Positions 51,690 through 62,371 are shown, numbered from the stretch's first letter. The stretch: DNA of 64,000 bases from Blepharisma japonicum (GCA_949751835.1 CATKHK010000039.1:1-64000), one strand, 5' to 3'. The notes: a model not told the origin generated them from the letters alone. Numbers and translations: made by a program.

Positions 51690-53090
51690 ATGTCACAAAT
51701 GGATAAATTAGTTATCAAAAAGCAGTGGTTTATCACATCTCAATCTGCAGATATTACTTCAATCTATGAATTTGAAAGAGAATTAGGAAGTGGCGCCTAC
51801 GGAAAAGTCTATCTAGGCAGAGAAATCAGCACAAATATATACAGAGCCATAAAAGTTGTTCAAAAAAATCGCGTCAAAGATTATGATACTTTTTGCAATG
51901 AAATCGATATCCTAAAACATCTGGACCATCCTAATATTGTAAATATTATTGAAACATATGAAACAAATAGACTATGCTATTTAGTCATGGAACTTTGCCA
52001 GGGCGGAGAACTCTTTGACCGTATAACGGCTCATAGGTATCTAGATGAAGTCCAAGCAGCTGTAATTATGAGGTCTCTATTTTCAGCTATTATGTATTGC
52101 CATGACCATGGTGTATGCCATAGAGACTTGAAGCCAGAAAATTGCGTTTTTGTATCTAATGAGCCGGATAGCGATTTAAAAGTAATTGATTTTGGGCTAG
52201 CAAAAGTAGTAGATGAGTATGAAGTTATGCATTCTCTTGATGGGACTCCTTATTATTTAGCTCCAGAAGTAGTTGAAGGGAATTATTCAAAAGAAGTTGA
52301 TTGCTGATCTCTTGGAGTAATTCTTTATATTATGTTAAGTGGAGTTCCTCCTTTTAATGGAAGAAGTAACGAAGAAATACTTATGAATGTTTTTAATGGA
52401 AATTACAGCTTCAGACCTAAGCAGTTTTCTAAAGTTTCTGATATGGCAAAAGATTTGATAGCTAGACTTCTAGTGAAAGATCCGTCAATCAGAATCACTG
52501 CAAAAGAAGCTTTTATGCACCCATGAATTCAAAATTTGGCTTCAAATCAATCAATACCTCTAGATCCTTATGTATTTAATGGAATTCAGTTGTTTTCCAA
52601 TGCCCAAAAACTAAAAAGGGTCACGTTAATGCTTATGGCCTCCAAATTATCCGAAAGAGAAATCGAAACGGCTAAAGAAGCCTTCAAAAAAATCGATATG
52701 AGTGGTGACGGAATGATCACGCTCAGCGAAATGGAGCAAGGCATGAGATCATGTGGAATACGCATCGACAAAGTAAATATAAAAAATGTATTTGACATTT
52801 TAGACTCCAACCAAAATGGCAAAATTGACTATACAGAATTTCTTGCTGCTTGTATATATAACCAATCATTCCAAGATAGCGGACTATTAAAGACTGCTTT
52901 TCAATACTTCGATATAGATGGAAGTGGCTATATAACGATTGATGAGCTGAGAGAAGTTCTAACAGGAGGTGATATATCTATAACAGTAAATCAAGCAGAA
53001 TTGGTTGCAATGGTACGAGAAGTAGATAAGAATAGGGATGGAAGAATCGATTATATGGAATTCATTGATATGATGAATCGAAAAGGATAA
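51690..53090 (+). CDS. CDPK: calcium-dependent protein kinase (CDPK), 466 aa
   Basis: The kinase domain is GSGAYGKVYLG, HRDLKPENCVF and DFGLAKVVDEYE. The invariant DxWSLGV motif carries UGA-encoded Trp206, and HPW in subdomain XI is a second UGA. A junction helix with FSNAQKLKRVTL precedes four EF-hands: DMSGDGMITLSE, DSNQNGKIDYTE, DIDGSGYITIDE and DKNRDGRIDYME. This is the plant/apicomplexan/ciliate CDPK layout. No Gly2, so no myristoylation. It couples calcium to phosphorylation, plausible in ciliary and contractile responses. Confidence 0.96.
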
Positions 53091-53098
53091 TACATAAA

Positions 53099-53830
53099 TT
53101 AATGTTTTAGTTTAAGAAGCTTCTTGCATACTGTGTGACTTAAAGCAAGTGCTAGTCAGGCTTCAATGTAACTGACTGGCAGGTAAATGCTGAGTGCGGA
53201 AAAGAGAAATGATATTGCAAGTCTTGAGTTTTGGGATAAGCCAATAAAAAAGGGGTGGCTTGCATTTTTAAGCAGCAAATAAGAACTGAGGCCTACTGAG
53301 ATCGGAAGAAGGAACATTGGGTCATATTTTTGTAGCTCCCATATTCCTAAAAATTTACTATTGCTGAGTCCTTCATAGTATTGAGGAGAGTCCATTATGT
53401 GATGTAGGGCTCTGAAATAGCTTAATCCAAGATATCCTAAAATGCCTTGCCTCATTATGATGTTTCCATTGAAATATCTTTTCAGTTCATTGTGCTCTAA
53501 ATTGGTCAAATTCAATCTTTTTACATCATCTTCCAAATCATTCAATAAAAAAGATTTTTGAGCTTTTTGAACTGAGTTTTGAAGCTTTTTAGGAACTTCT
53601 CAGGATATTTTATCTAAAACCATTCCTAAAGGCACTGCAGCAAGTCTTAGCCCAAAAGAAGTCAGAAATATTGAGCAGCTTCATCCTAGACCTAAATCCA
53701 AAGCTTGATAGCTTAGTATTTCCTAAATCTCGCTTACAATATTTTCATAAACCAAAGCAATACTTGGGAAATAATCAAGCGGCTTTGAAAGAATTGTATG
53801 GAATCCTCTTTTAGCTGCAATCATAGTCAT
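53099..53830 (-). CDS. OXA1/COX18-like mitochondrial membrane insertase, 238 aa
   Basis: Two exons (53830-53738 and 53722-53099) flank a 15-nt intron. The N-terminus MTMIAAKRGFHTILSKP is a mitochondrial-type presequence. YQALDLGLGWSCSIFLTSFGLRLAAVPLG is the first Oxa1 helix, with Arg in the conserved place; RQGILGYLGLSYFRAL, FLGIWELQKYDPMFLLPI and two more helices follow. UGA encodes three Trp (GLGW, ISWEVP, EAWLAL). Shorter than human OXA1L, with no ribosome-binding tail, so closer to COX18/OXA2. Ends 8 bp from the convergent CDPK end. Confidence 0.8.
53723..53737 (-). other. 15-nt spliceosomal intron
   Basis: On the coding strand: GTAAGCGAGATTTAG, phase 0; retention reads into TAG. Confidence 0.9.
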
Positions 53831-53845
53831 TAAATAATAATTTAA

Positions 53846-54514
53846 CTAAATATTTGGGTCGAAATCTTCAAGTTCATCTTCAAAATTTTCTGTATCTGAT
53901 CCTCCTGCTCGATTTTCTTTGGCTTCCTCTTGAAATTGATATTGCTGTAAATTTGGAAAATCTTCCGCCATTCCTGTAATCTTAAAAAGATCTGGCTTCA
54001 CAATTTTGACCTTTATAAGGTTATCTATAGCTCTTTTTACTTCTTTGTCATTTAAAGTGACTGAAAACCAGTTTGGGTCTCTTACCATATCTCTAAATGC
54101 GTTAAATTTAGCTAAAATTTCTTGAAATTTAGCTGAGATTGTGCTTTTTCTAACTCTTTCGTGAGTTATAACTGTTTCGAAAGCAGCAATATAGTTCTGC
54201 TGCATAATAGTGATTTGCTTTAATTCCATTTCTACTTTTTCATTCAGTGCTCTGGTTAGCTCTTTGACGATGTTTAGAACATTAGCATACTCTCTATCTA
54301 TCTTTTCTTTAGCATATTGAATTATTTCGTTTAGCTCAACTAAGCACTTATAATCAATTCTCATAAATAAAGATTCAGGCTTACCATGATCGAGTCCAAC
54401 TTCTTCTAGGTGATCTGGCAAATGTGCATTGCAAGCTTTGTAGCCTTCTGATGTGCATCTGCATAGCCATTCTGAATCATTAGAGCACTTATACCATTGA
54501 CACTTTGCTGCCAT
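53846..54514 (-). CDS. B-box-like zinc module / coiled-coil protein, 222 aa
   Basis: Residues 5-40 (CQWYKCSNDSEWLCRC..YKACNAHLPDH) share spacing with the N-terminal module of the kinase-LRR protein at 33758: Cys-x4-Cys, aromatic, Cys-x-Cys, Tyr, Cys, His. It looks like a single degenerate B-box zinc finger. Residues 55-135 are coiled coil, as in a TRIM-like B-box/coiled-coil pair, and the C-terminus is acidic (ENFEDELEDFDPNI). No RING. TATAAGA precedes the ATG. Function unknown. Confidence 0.65.
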   Translation of the reverse strand: MAAKCQWYKCSNDSEWLCRCTSEGYKACNAHLPDHLEEVGLDHGKPESLFMRIDYKCLVELNEIIQYAKEKIDREYANVLNIVKELTRALNEKVEMELKQITIMQQNYIAAFETVITHERVRKSTISAKFQEILAKFNAFRDMVRDPNWFSVTLNDKEVKRAIDNLIKVKIVKPDLFKITGMAEDFPNLQQYQFQEEAKENRAGGSDTENFEDELEDFDPNI

Positions 54515-54600
54515 ATTCTTATATTAAAAATTGTAAATCTATAATTTAATATTTGTAAGTAATTAAAAAACCCTTGCTTAAAAAGAAAATACTTGTTTAT

Positions 54601-55662
54601 TTAATTTTGTGCTGTGAGATTATTGGCTATTCCTCTAACGCTATTTATATACCTATTCTTATCACTTTCACTCAAAAATGAGCATTTAAAAGAGTTTTCT
54701 GAAATTTTAACAATTTTTTGGCTCAATTCAGCTGCATTTAAGTGCATATTGTGATTTGCAAAATCAAGATAGTTATCAGCAAGCTCCCCTCCACCCCAGG
54801 CAGGTCCATCAGTATTTAATGAGATCAAGCATCCATGATCCAAAAAATCATTATAGATATAGCTTCTTCCAGGAAATCGATCTAATGTTTTTAAAGCTTT
54901 ATTAGAAATAGGGCACATTCCCATAGGTATTTGATTCGCACTCAACATTTTTACAAGGAATGGATCTTCTATTGCACTTAATCCATGGTCTATTCTCCCA
55001 ACCTTAAAAGCATGAAGCGTTTCTATCATTATTTCTGGTGGAACCTCCTCACCAGTATGCACTGCAAGAAATTCGTCGTTTGGTCCAGCTAGTCCTAGAT
55101 TTGAACAAAGATCAAATATTTCTTTATAGTATTTCGAAGGATGAAGAAATTCATTCCCTGCAAATCCAATTCCTTTGAATTTTTCAGAATGGTGTTTGGC
55201 GAAATGTAAAGCATTGATTGAAGTTTCGACAGATGCGCCTCTGCCAATTCCAAATAACAAGTTTATTTGCATGCCATAATTAGATTCAGCTTCTTGAATT
55301 GCTCTCCAAAACCCATTTAATATAGTTTCTTCACTTACTCCATACTTAGTGAAGTTGCAACTTTGGTATTGAGGCTCAGTGTAAACGATATTATTTTCAT
55401 GGGAAATCTTAAAATAGCTTGATGCCAATTCATAAAAATCTTGCTCGAACTTAAGAGCAGAACACACAACCTTTAAAATGCTTAAAAAATCGCCGAGTCC
55501 GTCAAGGTGAGTTGATTTGTAGATGCAGTCTTCAAAGGAGAGAGGAAGAATTATATCATTTCTTTTGGCTATTTCATATATTCTGCTTATTGGCATAGAA
55601 ACTTCCAAATGGGTATGGACTTCTGCTTTAGGCAACGAATTGATCAATGAAGAAATTTCCAT
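54601..55662 (-). CDS. adenosine/adenine deaminase family protein, 353 aa
   Basis: This metal-dependent deaminase fold starts PKAEVHTHLEVS (His16, His18). VHTGEE gives His202 and Glu205, RIDHG gives His226, and SLNTDGPAWGG gives metal ligand Asp285. Most ADA/adenine-deaminase relatives have two adjacent Asp here (SLNTDDP or TLNSDDP); the second, which contacts the purine, is Gly286. The usual Gly after HLE is also replaced (HLEVS). Purine deamination remains likely in principle, but a changed substrate should be considered. ATG 55662 is chosen over an upstream TTG. Confidence 0.85.
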   Translation of the reverse strand: MEISSLINSLPKAEVHTHLEVSMPISRIYEIAKRNDIILPLSFEDCIYKSTHLDGLGDFLSILKVVCSALKFEQDFYELASSYFKISHENNIVYTEPQYQSCNFTKYGVSEETILNGFWRAIQEAESNYGMQINLLFGIGRGASVETSINALHFAKHHSEKFKGIGFAGNEFLHPSKYYKEIFDLCSNLGLAGPNDEFLAVHTGEEVPPEIMIETLHAFKVGRIDHGLSAIEDPFLVKMLSANQIPMGMCPISNKALKTLDRFPGRSYIYNDFLDHGCLISLNTDGPAWGGGELADNYLDFANHNMHLNAAELSQKIVKISENSFKCSFLSESDKNRYINSVRGIANNLTAQN

Positions 55663-55695
55663 TATTATCAATTTTTTTTATAAGAGATTTTATTA

Positions 55696-58434
55696 TTAAG
55701 CTAGGCTATTTAAATAAGTTTTAGCCAACTCCTTAGCTCTTATATTTTGTTCCAAAATATCAGCTTTTTCATTAAGGAATCTTTTTATCTGGGGATATTC
55801 TTTCGGAACGGCTTCTAAAAGTGCTTTAATTTTTGGAATCAAATCTCTTGGCTTATCAAAACTTGGAAACATACTGGTGCAAAAATCAATAGCAAATTCT
55901 GCGTTCTTTTTTGCGATAATTTCTGGGACAAAGTCAAAGTACATCTGAGCATAAGGCTTTAAAATTCCTTGTTGTTTCTTGTTTATAAATCCTGACATGA
56001 AGGCTCTTCTTTCTTGTTTGGAAAGCTGGTCTTTTTCTCCATTTACGATTGAGTCCCACACAGCTTGCTTTAAGCTTGCATCAGGATATGCAGAAGAGCA
56101 ATGTAGAGCTGCAAGCTTCCCTTTGTTGCTCTGGTCTCTCAAGATTTCTTTTGCAACTAGCTCTTTTGCTGCAATATCAATTTTTGAAAAAGCTTTCAAA
56201 ATTGACCATCTGTTGCCTTGAGTCAGGCTAAAATTGATTTCTGATGAGTCTTCTAGCCACTTCACAGCTCTTAAAATATCTGAATCTTCTCTTAAATAGA
56301 AAAATAGATGCTTTTGATACTCTTTGAGATTAATATTCGTCTGGATTTTATTCAAAATGGCTTCAAATAATCGATGCAAATACTCATCCCTCTTAATCTG
56401 CTTTGAGATTCTTAAATTAATAGATGAGCTTGCTAGTTCGAGAATAAAGGCTCCAATGCCTTCTTCAGTTTCATATTCAAAATTAGATAGAACGATCTGG
56501 AGAAATAAAGGTGCAGGTAGCAGGCAATCTCTTACCATATCTTGAAATGCTGACCAAATAAGCTGTCTCGTTAAATTATCTTTAGTAAAATGAAGCTTAT
56601 TTTTGATGATATCTAAAGATCTTTCGTCAATTCTTATTTTGCAGTAGTCATGATCACCAATATTAAGGATCACACAAGCTGGAGCTGGGATATTGACTAG
56701 AAAATCTAGCTCTGTAAACTCTTGTGGAAGAACTATAGCTTCTACATTATTTATAGCATCCATATTTTCATCAAAAAAGCCTATAAGGATTTTATGTCTT
56801 CTTAGTTCAGGAAATCTAATATCTGCAGACTGCTTAATTCTAAAAGAAGAAATCACCCCATTTTCTACCTCATATACAGCTTCTAAAGTATTAATTCCTG
56901 CAGTTTTAATCCAGCTATCCGCCCATCCTTGAATATCAAACTCTACATTTGCATTTAAAATTTCTTCATCTATTGCATCAATAAAGCTTTTACAAACTGC
57001 ATTTCCATGCTTATACACCAACAAATATCTTTGAATCCCTCTTTTAAACAGCTCATGTCCAACAATAAAGCAAAGCTGTTTCAATACTGCAGCTCCTTTA
57101 ATGTATGAAATTGCATCAAAATTTGTAGAAGTCTGCGAGGTATCTTGAACAATGGTAGAAATTGGATGGGATGTGCTTATTTGGTCCAGCACATACCCTG
57201 CTCTTTTTCTCTTCAGAAATCCTAGCCATACATCAGGATATTCTGAACTTAAAGTTTTTGAATAGTTAAGATGAGACATAAAAGTCGCAAAACTTTCATT
57301 TAGCCATAAATCATCCCACCAGACCATTGTGACTAAATTCCCAAACCACATATGAGCCATTTCATGAAGAAAGACATTGGCAACTCTGCATTTTTCGACA
57401 GCTGATGGAGGATCTCTGAATAGATAATCCTCACGATATGTGACGCAGCCAACATTTTCCATTGCACCTGAATTAAATTCTGGGACAAAAACTTGGTCAT
57501 ATTTTTTGAAAGGATAATTCATATCGAAATATTCTTGGTAAAATTTAAAGCTGGGAATAATCCAGCTCAAATAAAGCTCAGGGTTTAGGATTTCTTTTAG
57601 TGATTTTCTGCAGTAAAAACCTAGAGGAATATTGATTTCGTTTGAGTCATATCTGACTTCATAATATGGGCCTGCACATACAGCAACCAAGTAGGTGCTG
57701 ATTATTGAAGTTTCTTCAAAGTTTCGAAGGGTGTAAGAAGAAGTTTCTCTAAGCTGGAATATCATTTGATTATTAGGTTCAGTAATAGAAATTAAACGCT
57801 CATTACTTATGACATTTCAGTCAGAAGGTGCGAACACTGAAATTTTGAAATTAGCTTTCAGATCTGGCTGGTCAAAACACGGAAACATCCTATTTGCATA
57901 AAACGCTTCAAAATGAGAGAAGATGTATTCTTCATTATCAATTGGGTCAACAAAATGATGCAGCCCTTTTCCATCATTTGCATATTTTCTTTTATATAAA
58001 ATATCGACTGAGTTTTGGCCTTCTTTGATGTTATCCAGATAAAGCTTGCTTCGCTCCCAATGAGGGATAGCACAGATGTTATTAATTTTTAAAAACAAAA
58101 TTTCGTCAGAGTTGAAATCAAGCCAGACAGGAAAAGTAGGATCAGCTACTAAAAATGTGATTTTGCAATGCCCAAGAAATTCTTTGCCTTTTTGGAGATT
58201 TAGGATCAATGCATATCGAATATCAGAGAGATTGCTTGATCTTTGAGCTGATTCTTCGGATGTTAGACAATAGATTTTATGACTTTCTGAATCCGAAACT
58301 TTCTTTGGGTGATAAACTTCTAAAGGTTTTTTAGAGCATTTAGAATAAATTGAATAAGCTATTGCTGCACCTGCTAAAACAGCTGCAGTTTTCTTTAAGG
58401 TTGTATCAGGTTTCAATTTATCTAATACGCTCAT
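55696..58434 (-). CDS. M1-family zinc aminopeptidase, membrane-anchored, 912 aa
   Basis: Two blocks join through UGA (Trp206). Residues 13-30 (LKKTAAVLAGAAIAYSIYS) are an N-terminal anchor. The exopeptidase motif GAMENVG is at 323-329 and the zinc site HEMAH at 357-361 with Glu380 in NESF. The C-terminal 350 residues are the ERAP1_C-like helical domain. It removes N-terminal residues from peptides; the short anchor resembles type II ectopeptidases such as APN. TATAATAA precedes the ATG. Confidence 0.93.
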
Positions 58435-58660
58435 TTATTATAATCGTATCATAATATTTTAAAGGTTGGCTAATATTACTCGTTAAGATGTACTCAAATA
58501 AAATCTTTGTCAATCTCTTTAAAGATATCACAAATAAGCTTTATTATGAGTATATCTTCTATAGCAAAATCATTAAATTAGATGAGCCATTAATATTTAT
58601 GAATTATTTTCATTTTAAAAATGTACTTATAAGATGATCTAACTCAATATTGAATTATAT

Positions 58661-59323
58661 TTAGGCCGCGTTAAAGCGAGCTCTGATTAATTCGCTACCA
58701 TTTTGTCTGCAAATGCAATCTAAAGCGTCTCCATGATGAATAGGTCCAACTCCTGAGGGTGTTCCTGTCAGGATGATATCTCCAGGACATAAAGTGAATA
58801 TATTGCTTAAATACGAGATTATTTCATCAATTTTATAGTGCATGCTTCCTGTCACTCCTTTTTGTTTTGTTTCTCCATTTATCAGCAATTCTAGTTCCAA
58901 GGCATAAGGATCTTGAACAGCTTCTTTAGGAATAAATGAAGACAGTGGCAGAAAAGTATCATACCCTTTGGCAACATCCCAAGGCCATGAATTCGCTTTT
59001 GCTTCTGCTTGCACGTTTCTTGCAGTCATATCTAAAGCGACAAAGTACCCTGCTATAAATTCTTCCACATCACTTTGGACAATATTTTTACCTCTTTTCG
59101 CAATCATAACACCTAGCTCAATCTCATGGTGGACTTCAACACCTTCAGGAATCACAATTGATTGTCCTTCACTAATAATCGCAGTAAGTGGTTTTTGGAA
59201 AATTATTGGCTTTGGAGGGACGCCAGTCGCATGCATTTCTATTGCGTGCTCAAAATAATTTTTGGCTATTGCAAGGACCTTTCTCCCACTGTTTACAAAA
59301 AGTTCTCGGTAAAGCGCTTCCAT
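58661..59323 (-). CDS. FAHD1: fumarylacetoacetate hydrolase domain protein (FAHD1), 220 aa
   Basis: This acylpyruvase/oxaloacetate decarboxylase family member has IAKNYFEHAIEM at the start, FQKPLTAIISEG, the metal ligands in VEVHHEIELGVMI, and LGDTLTGTPSGVGPI-type end (DIILTGTPSGVGPI). Length equals human FAHD1, a mitochondrial enzyme. It shares an 11-bp divergent upstream region with the next gene. Confidence 0.93.
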   Translation of the reverse strand: MEALYRELFVNSGRKVLAIAKNYFEHAIEMHATGVPPKPIIFQKPLTAIISEGQSIVIPEGVEVHHEIELGVMIAKRGKNIVQSDVEEFIAGYFVALDMTARNVQAEAKANSWPWDVAKGYDTFLPLSSFIPKEAVQDPYALELELLINGETKQKGVTGSMHYKIDEIISYLSNIFTLCPGDIILTGTPSGVGPIHHGDALDCICRQNGSELIRARFNAA

Positions 59324-59334
59324 TTATAATTTAA
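59324..59334. promoter_or_regulatory. 11-bp divergent start region with TATAA
   Basis: Only TTATAATTTAA separates the ATGs of FAHD1 (minus) and the LRR gene (plus). TATAA/TTATAA occurs on both strands, within a near-palindrome (TTCCATTTATAATTTAAATGGAA minus one or two bases). Two promoters cannot fit without lying inside the opposing gene. Confidence 0.7.
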
Positions 59335-60012
59335 ATGGAAAGAGAAGCCCAGATGACCCCTGAATTGATAAAAGCAGCTTCAGACAGGTTCAGTCTTGAT
59401 ATAGTTTTTATATTGGATCTTCCTGCTGCTGGGATTAGAGAAATAAAAAACCTTGAAGGATGCATCAATCTCTTACATTTGAATTTATCAAATAATAGAA
59501 TATCAAGAATAAAAGGACTTGAAGCATGTGTAGAGCTTACGTATATTGACTTATCATATAACCAAATCAGCAAGATTGAAGGACTTAGAGCTTGTGTGAA
59601 GCTGGAGAAATTAGAGCTACAAGGAAACAGAATAAATAACATGAATGGAATTTCTGAGCTACAACCGCTGGCTAAGCTCAGGCATTTGTCTCTTCAAAAC
59701 TATGATTTTAGTGACCCAAATATCATATGTGCAGAAACTGGGTACAGAGATGCGATTCTTGGCCTACTAACTGGGCTAAGGAGTCTGGATGGGCATAGAA
59801 AGCATTTGCCGATACTTGAAAGAGGGGAACTTTCAAAATATGAAATAAATGTCAACGTTGGGAAAGTTCATTTAGATACAAAACCATGGGTAAATGGTGA
59901 TAAGGTTTTCGGGGAAATGCCAAGAATTGATGATACTGAACTTAAAAATCTTATAAAGGAATGCAAATTTATGCTCTCCTCTGGAGATGAAATTCTAAAG
60001 AGAGTCAAATAA
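59335..60012 (+). CDS. leucine-rich repeat protein (LRRC61/ANP32-like), 225 aa
   Basis: Four to five SDS22-type LRRs of 22 residues occur at about 25-125 (LLHLNLSNNRISRIKGLEAC, LTYIDLSYNQISKIEGL, LEKLELQGNRINNMNGI). An LRR cap (YRDAILGLLTGLRSLDG) follows, then a C-terminal region with a helix. The layout matches small LRR proteins such as LRRC61, ANP32 and U2A'. No acidic tail, so ANP32 itself is unlikely. Confidence 0.82.
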   Translation: MEREAQMTPELIKAASDRFSLDIVFILDLPAAGIREIKNLEGCINLLHLNLSNNRISRIKGLEACVELTYIDLSYNQISKIEGLRACVKLEKLELQGNRINNMNGISELQPLAKLRHLSLQNYDFSDPNIICAETGYRDAILGLLTGLRSLDGHRKHLPILERGELSKYEINVNVGKVHLDTKPWVNGDKVFGEMPRIDDTELKNLIKECKFMLSSGDEILKRVK

Positions 60013-60156
60013 ATTGAAAATTGTGTAATTTAGATTATTTTAAACAAATTTCTTTACATTATTTAAATAAAATTAACTTAAAAATAAATATAAGGTCATC
60101 AAAAATAATCAATAGAAAGCATTCCAGTGATTTTACATATTAAATATAATAAGCAA

Positions 60157-60618
60157 ATGGCAGAGGACGAACTTGTAAAAACTCAAGCCTTTTTTGGATT
60201 CATCGGAGTCAGCTGTGCATTGGTGTTCGCTAACTTAGGAGCTGGATATGGGACGGCTAAAAGTGGTGTTGGTATTGCATCTATGGGAGTTATCAAGCCA
60301 GAACTCATCATGAAATCACTTATCCCAGTAGTCATGGCTGGTGTTTTGGGGATTTATGGCCTTATTGTTGCAGTCATTCTCGTCCAAAAGATTAGCAAGA
60401 GTTACTCTTATTATGATGGCTATAAGCATCTTGCTTCAGGACTTTGCTGTGGACTGAGTGCATTAGCAGCAGGCTTTGCGATAGGAATTGTTGGCGACGC
60501 AGGCGTGAGGTCAAATGCACAGAATGAAAAAATCTTTGTTGGGATGATTCTAATTCTTATTTTTGCTGAAGCGCTTGGGCTGTATGGACTGATTGTTGCT
60601 CTTATTCTTTCTCAATAG
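60157..60618 (+). CDS. ATP6V0C: V-type ATPase proteolipid subunit c, 153 aa
   Basis: This is the 16-kDa membrane rotor subunit of the vacuolar proton pump. Four membrane helices in two tandem halves ([26 protein letters not shown]..). The proton-carrying Glu138 lies in [20 protein letters not shown] at 60157 gives MAEDELVK; an upstream GTG is not needed. TATAATAAG precedes it. Length is typical. Ends in TAG. Confidence 0.96.
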   Translation: MAEDELVKTQAFFGFIGVSCALVFANLGAGYGTAKSGVGIASMGVIKPELIMKSLIPVVMAGVLGIYGLIVAVILVQKISKSYSYYDGYKHLASGLCCGLSALAAGFAIGIVGDAGVRSNAQNEKIFVGMILILIFAEALGLYGLIVALILSQ

Positions 60619-60661
60619 TAGCTTAATAAGGATTTCTTAATATAAATTTGGATTTTACATT

Positions 60662-62371
60662 ATGAATAACAGAGTAAAACCTATTTCTCTTTCCAAAAAA
60701 ATCCAAGGCACGAATTCTATGAAGGAAATTGTGAAGCAAAATCAATTCACAAATGAACTATTAAGAATTTGCATTTCTAGAGCTGAAGAACTGGCTATCA
60801 TAAAAGCAATCTCTGAGCGAAAATCTGGGAAACTAAGAATGCAGATCAAACTTGCTGAAAAAACGCTTTTAGAAGCTGAATATAAAGAGGAATGAAGATT
60901 AACAAAAGAAGATAGCATTTTGGCAATGCTTGCTTTTACAAAGTTTGAAGCTCAACCAAGCAAGAAGCAGTTGGAAAAAATTTCAAGAAAAATGATGAGG
61001 ATAAACATGCAATTTGAAGACGATTTATCTGAAAGTGAAAAAAATTTATCTGAAATTCATGTAAACTCTTTAATGAATACAAAAATATGCGCAGAAAATA
61101 CTTATTTCTCATATGATGACAATGGGGAAACCTTAGTAACTGTGCCGCAAGGCAATATTAATGTAATTTCTTTAAAAGAGCAATATTCCAAGGTTATGAA
61201 AATATTGGAATCTTGCCTATATGGGGACAATATAAACGTTTACAACCTATTCGGCCATTGTGTAAACTATGGACGGCAAATTTTTGATAGCGAAGTTAAA
61301 CGCCAAAAAATTGCAATTGAGCAGGGCATGACTGGGACAGTTCCGCTATCAGTTTTTATTACATCAAAATCTAATTCAAATCTTAACTCAACCAAAAAAA
61401 TGCTTTCTCCTATAAGAAAACAATCGCAGCTTCCTGAATGCAACTGGACGAATTCTATGTTTAAAATGATGATGGAGCAGAATGCTGAGATAAACAAAGG
61501 TATAAAAAATTTTATATCTGAGTATAACTTAAGGCACTCTTCTGGCTCATTATCAAAGGATTTTGATAGCCAAGAAGATAAATCCATTTATAAAGCCCAA
61601 AGGGCCAAAACTTATGAAGAAAGACCGCCTGTGAACCCTGGAAAGTGCGAAACTTATCCAAGCATCATTATATCATCTAGAAATAGGAGTAAGCAGTCAA
61701 AGAATTTATTTATGACAAATCACCAATATTTTGAAGAATCGAGCACTTTGGAACAAAGAATTAATTTGATACATTCATGTATTTTGATACAACGGTCATT
61801 TAGAAATTACAAAGAGAGGGTGTATACAAATGCAATTATAATTATACAGAAAAATGTGAGGATGTTTCTGACTAAAAAAAAACTCTTTTTTGAAAAAATT
61901 TCTAAATTCAGGAGAATCTATTTTTGAGAAAGACTAAAGCATTGATATCCTTTATTAGTAAACAAGATAAGAGAAAAAAAATCACAAAGACCGTTAAGAG
62001 ATTATACCCCTTATGCTTATCATATACTTACTATTCAGCGAATGGCCAGAGGCTATATTGAAAGAAAATTCAAATTACCTTGGAAAATCCGCTTTAAAGT
62101 TTTATTGGACCGAAAAATAAATTTTATCAATTACACAAGGAAACAAGCGATGTGAAGAAGCTGCTTTAAAGACGAAGAAGAGTTGTTTTCAAGCACCCAA
62201 AATATCAACGAATCTATGAATCCTTACAAAGTTCAACTTGATGACAGAACAAATAAAAAAGACGAAAAAGAGCTCATAGAAGTGATACACAATTTTGAGA
62301 AAACTAAAATGGAAAGCAGAAAGAGATCATTAATGAAAGCAAGAAGCAAAAGAATCATGCTAATTGATTAA
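60662..62371 (+). CDS. IQ-motif protein of unknown function, 569 aa
   Basis: Multiple UGA codons (after KEE, IYF, LKH, and QAM) are read through to give one protein. Three IQ-type calmodulin-binding motifs occur in the C-terminal third: ILIQRSFRNYKERV, IIIQKNVRMFLTKKK and LTIQRMARGYIERKF. The N-terminal part is helical and the middle is disordered. No motor or GAP domain is seen. Probably a calmodulin-binding scaffold, perhaps ciliary. Confidence 0.75.
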
